A stretch of DNA of 34,235 nucleotides, taken from positions 1-34,235 of the forward strand of contig JAQGKC010000006.1 of assembly GCA_028290305.1 (NCBI GenBank). Reading direction: 5' to 3'. Made by a program: the position numbers and the translations under genes. Positions 33,425 through 34,235 of this stretch are shown piece after piece. Below the pieces are notes generated by a model, which ran no database searches, had not been told where the DNA came from, and was given only the letters and a program-made list of their open reading frames with translations. Position 1 is the first letter of the stretch; each line of letters starts with the position of its first letter. Origin of the DNA: Bradyrhizobium sp. (lineage in GTDB: Bacteria; Pseudomonadota; Alphaproteobacteria; Rhizobiales; Xanthobacteraceae).

Positions 33425-33976
33425 ATGACGCGCAAGCAGCGGCGCTTGACAATGATTGGCGGCTCGCTCGCAGTGCTCGCGGTCGCGGCGGCGCTGGTGC
33501 TGAACGCGATGCGCGATTCGATCGTGTTTTTCTCGACGCCGGCGGCGGTGGCCGAAAAACATATTCCGGCCGGCAAACGTTTCCGGCTGGGCGGCCTGGT
33601 GCAGCCGGGGTCGCTGGTGCGCGGCGACAATCTTGCGGTCACGTTCAGGGTTGGTGACGGCAGCGCCACGTTGCCGGTTTCCTACAAAGGAATTCTCCCC
33701 GACCTGTTTCGCGAAGGGCAGGGCGTGGTCGCCGAAGGCGCGCTCGACGCCTCCGGCGTGTTCAAGGCCGATACCGTGCTCGCCAAGCATGACGAGACCT
33801 ACATGCCCAAGGAGGTCGCGGACGCGCTGAAGAAGCAGGGACACTGGAAAGACGATTACGGCGCGAAGCCGGGCTATAACGCAAAAGCTGAGGGCGCCCA
33901 GGGAACGTCGCTAGCGGATCAAGGCGCGCCGCAAACGCAAGGTGCGTCGCGTCCGACGCAAGGGGTGCCCGAGTGA
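33425..33976 (+). CDS. ccmE: Cytochrome c maturation heme chaperone CcmE (CycJ)
   Basis: A 183-residue periplasmic heme chaperone anchored by an N-terminal helix (about 8-28). It binds heme covalently and hands it to CcmF. The heme-binding motif [10 protein letters not shown] gives H122 as the covalent ligand and Y126 as the axial ligand. The OB-fold core has [10 protein letters not shown] and [18 protein letters not shown]. The C-terminal tail (about 145-183) is Gly/Gln-rich and disordered, a normal feature. ATG 33425 lies shortly after the palindromic repeat, with AAGGA at 33408-33412. Its stop overlaps the ccmF start. Confidence 0.96.
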   Translation: MTRKQRRLTMIGGSLAVLAVAAALVLNAMRDSIVFFSTPAAVAEKHIPAGKRFRLGGLVQPGSLVRGDNLAVTFRVGDGSATLPVSYKGILPDLFREGQGVVAEGALDASGVFKADTVLAKHDETYMPKEVADALKKQGHWKDDYGAKPGYNAKAEGAQGTSLADQGAPQTQGASRPTQGVPE

Positions 33977-34235
33977 TCGCGGAAGCCGGACATTACGCGC
34001 TGGTACTGGCGCTGGGCCTCGCACTGATCCAGTCGACGGTGCCTATTCTTGGCGCGCGTTTGCGCGATCCCGCCTTGATGAATGTCGCGCGCTCGACGGC
34101 GCTGGCGCAACTCCTGTTTGTCGCGGGATCGTTCGCGGCGCTGGTCACGTTGCACGTCACTTCCGATTTCTCGGTCGTCAACGTGTTCGAGAATTCGCAT
34201 TCGCTGAAGCCGCTGATCTACAAGGTCACCGGCGT
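33973..34235 (+). CDS. ccmF: Heme lyase subunit CcmF (CycK), N-terminal part
   Basis: Starts at GTG 33973, overlapping the ccmE TGA (GTGA), with AAGGGG upstream. The frame runs off the window. The visible 87 residues read [20 protein letters not shown], then [21 protein letters not shown], a second hydrophobic segment [17 protein letters not shown], and [24 protein letters not shown], the conserved CcmF N-terminus. CcmF is the integral membrane core of the system I heme lyase. The rest, including the WWD motif, lies outside the window. Confidence 0.95.
   Translation, partial: MIAEAGHYALVLALGLALIQSTVPILGARLRDPALMNVARSTALAQLLFVAGSFAALVTLHVTSDFSVVNVFENSHSLKPLIYKVTG

Overview
The window is GC-rich alphaproteobacterial chromosome and reads as Bradyrhizobium/Rhodopseudomonas-type (Nitrobacteraceae). 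The evidence is a MucR/Ros regulator, a FeuP/FeuQ-like two-component pair beside a ccmI-ccmE-ccmF (cycHJK) cluster, DUF1491, DUF2336 and DUF5330 proteins, a bacterial Ku, an isolated Flp pilin, TTAA-N7-TTAA (CtrA-type) boxes, GGAAC-N16-CGTT (EcfG-type) promoter candidates, and palindromic intergenic repeats that I recognise from this group. No rRNA, tRNA, transposase, phage gene or CRISPR array was seen. It looks like core chromosome rather than a genomic island.

Layout. 1-5.0 kb: end of a GT87-like membrane glycosyltransferase, an M20 metallopeptidase, a repeat plus terminator, a class II aldolase-like protein and a GT39-like membrane protein. 5.0-7.5 kb: a membrane protein of unknown function, MucR, SufE and a DUF5330 protein. 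7.9-10.8 kb: a DivJ-like membrane histidine kinase overlapping a peptidoglycan-binding protein, then DUF1491. 10.8-13.0 kb: DUF2336 diverges from a small protein plus lipoprotein operon across an intergenic region with two perfect CtrA boxes. 13.1-13.9 kb: a small secreted protein and a frameshifted secreted-protein pseudogene. 13.9-17.4 kb: a minus-strand operon PBP1A - DUF1214 - DUF1254. 17.7-20.3 kb: a YcgN cysteine-cluster protein, a DHA2 MFS exporter and a small conserved protein. 20.3-25.1 kb: a three-GAF soluble histidine kinase with its receiver protein, and a thiamine-pyrophosphate enzyme. 25.3-27.6 kb: small genes including an Flp pilin, then Ku, and a 50-residue membrane protein behind a perfect EcfG-type promoter. 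28.0-30.2 kb: feuP-feuQ. 30.3-32.1 kb: two genes of unknown function. 32.2 kb to the end: ccmI, ccmE and the start of ccmF.

How the parts fit together. Three themes emerge. The first is envelope and cell-cycle control: a DivJ-like kinase, CtrA boxes, peptidoglycan-binding and peptidoglycan-synthesis genes, and a pilin. The second is general stress: EcfG-type promoters ahead of three small or membrane proteins, and Ku next to one of them. The third is cytochrome c maturation adjoining FeuPQ. I found no clear candidate for a wholly new multigene system. The most useful leads are regulatory sites and short genes that a length cutoff misses: the Flp pilin, the 50-residue membrane protein, the ccmF start and the frameshifted gene.
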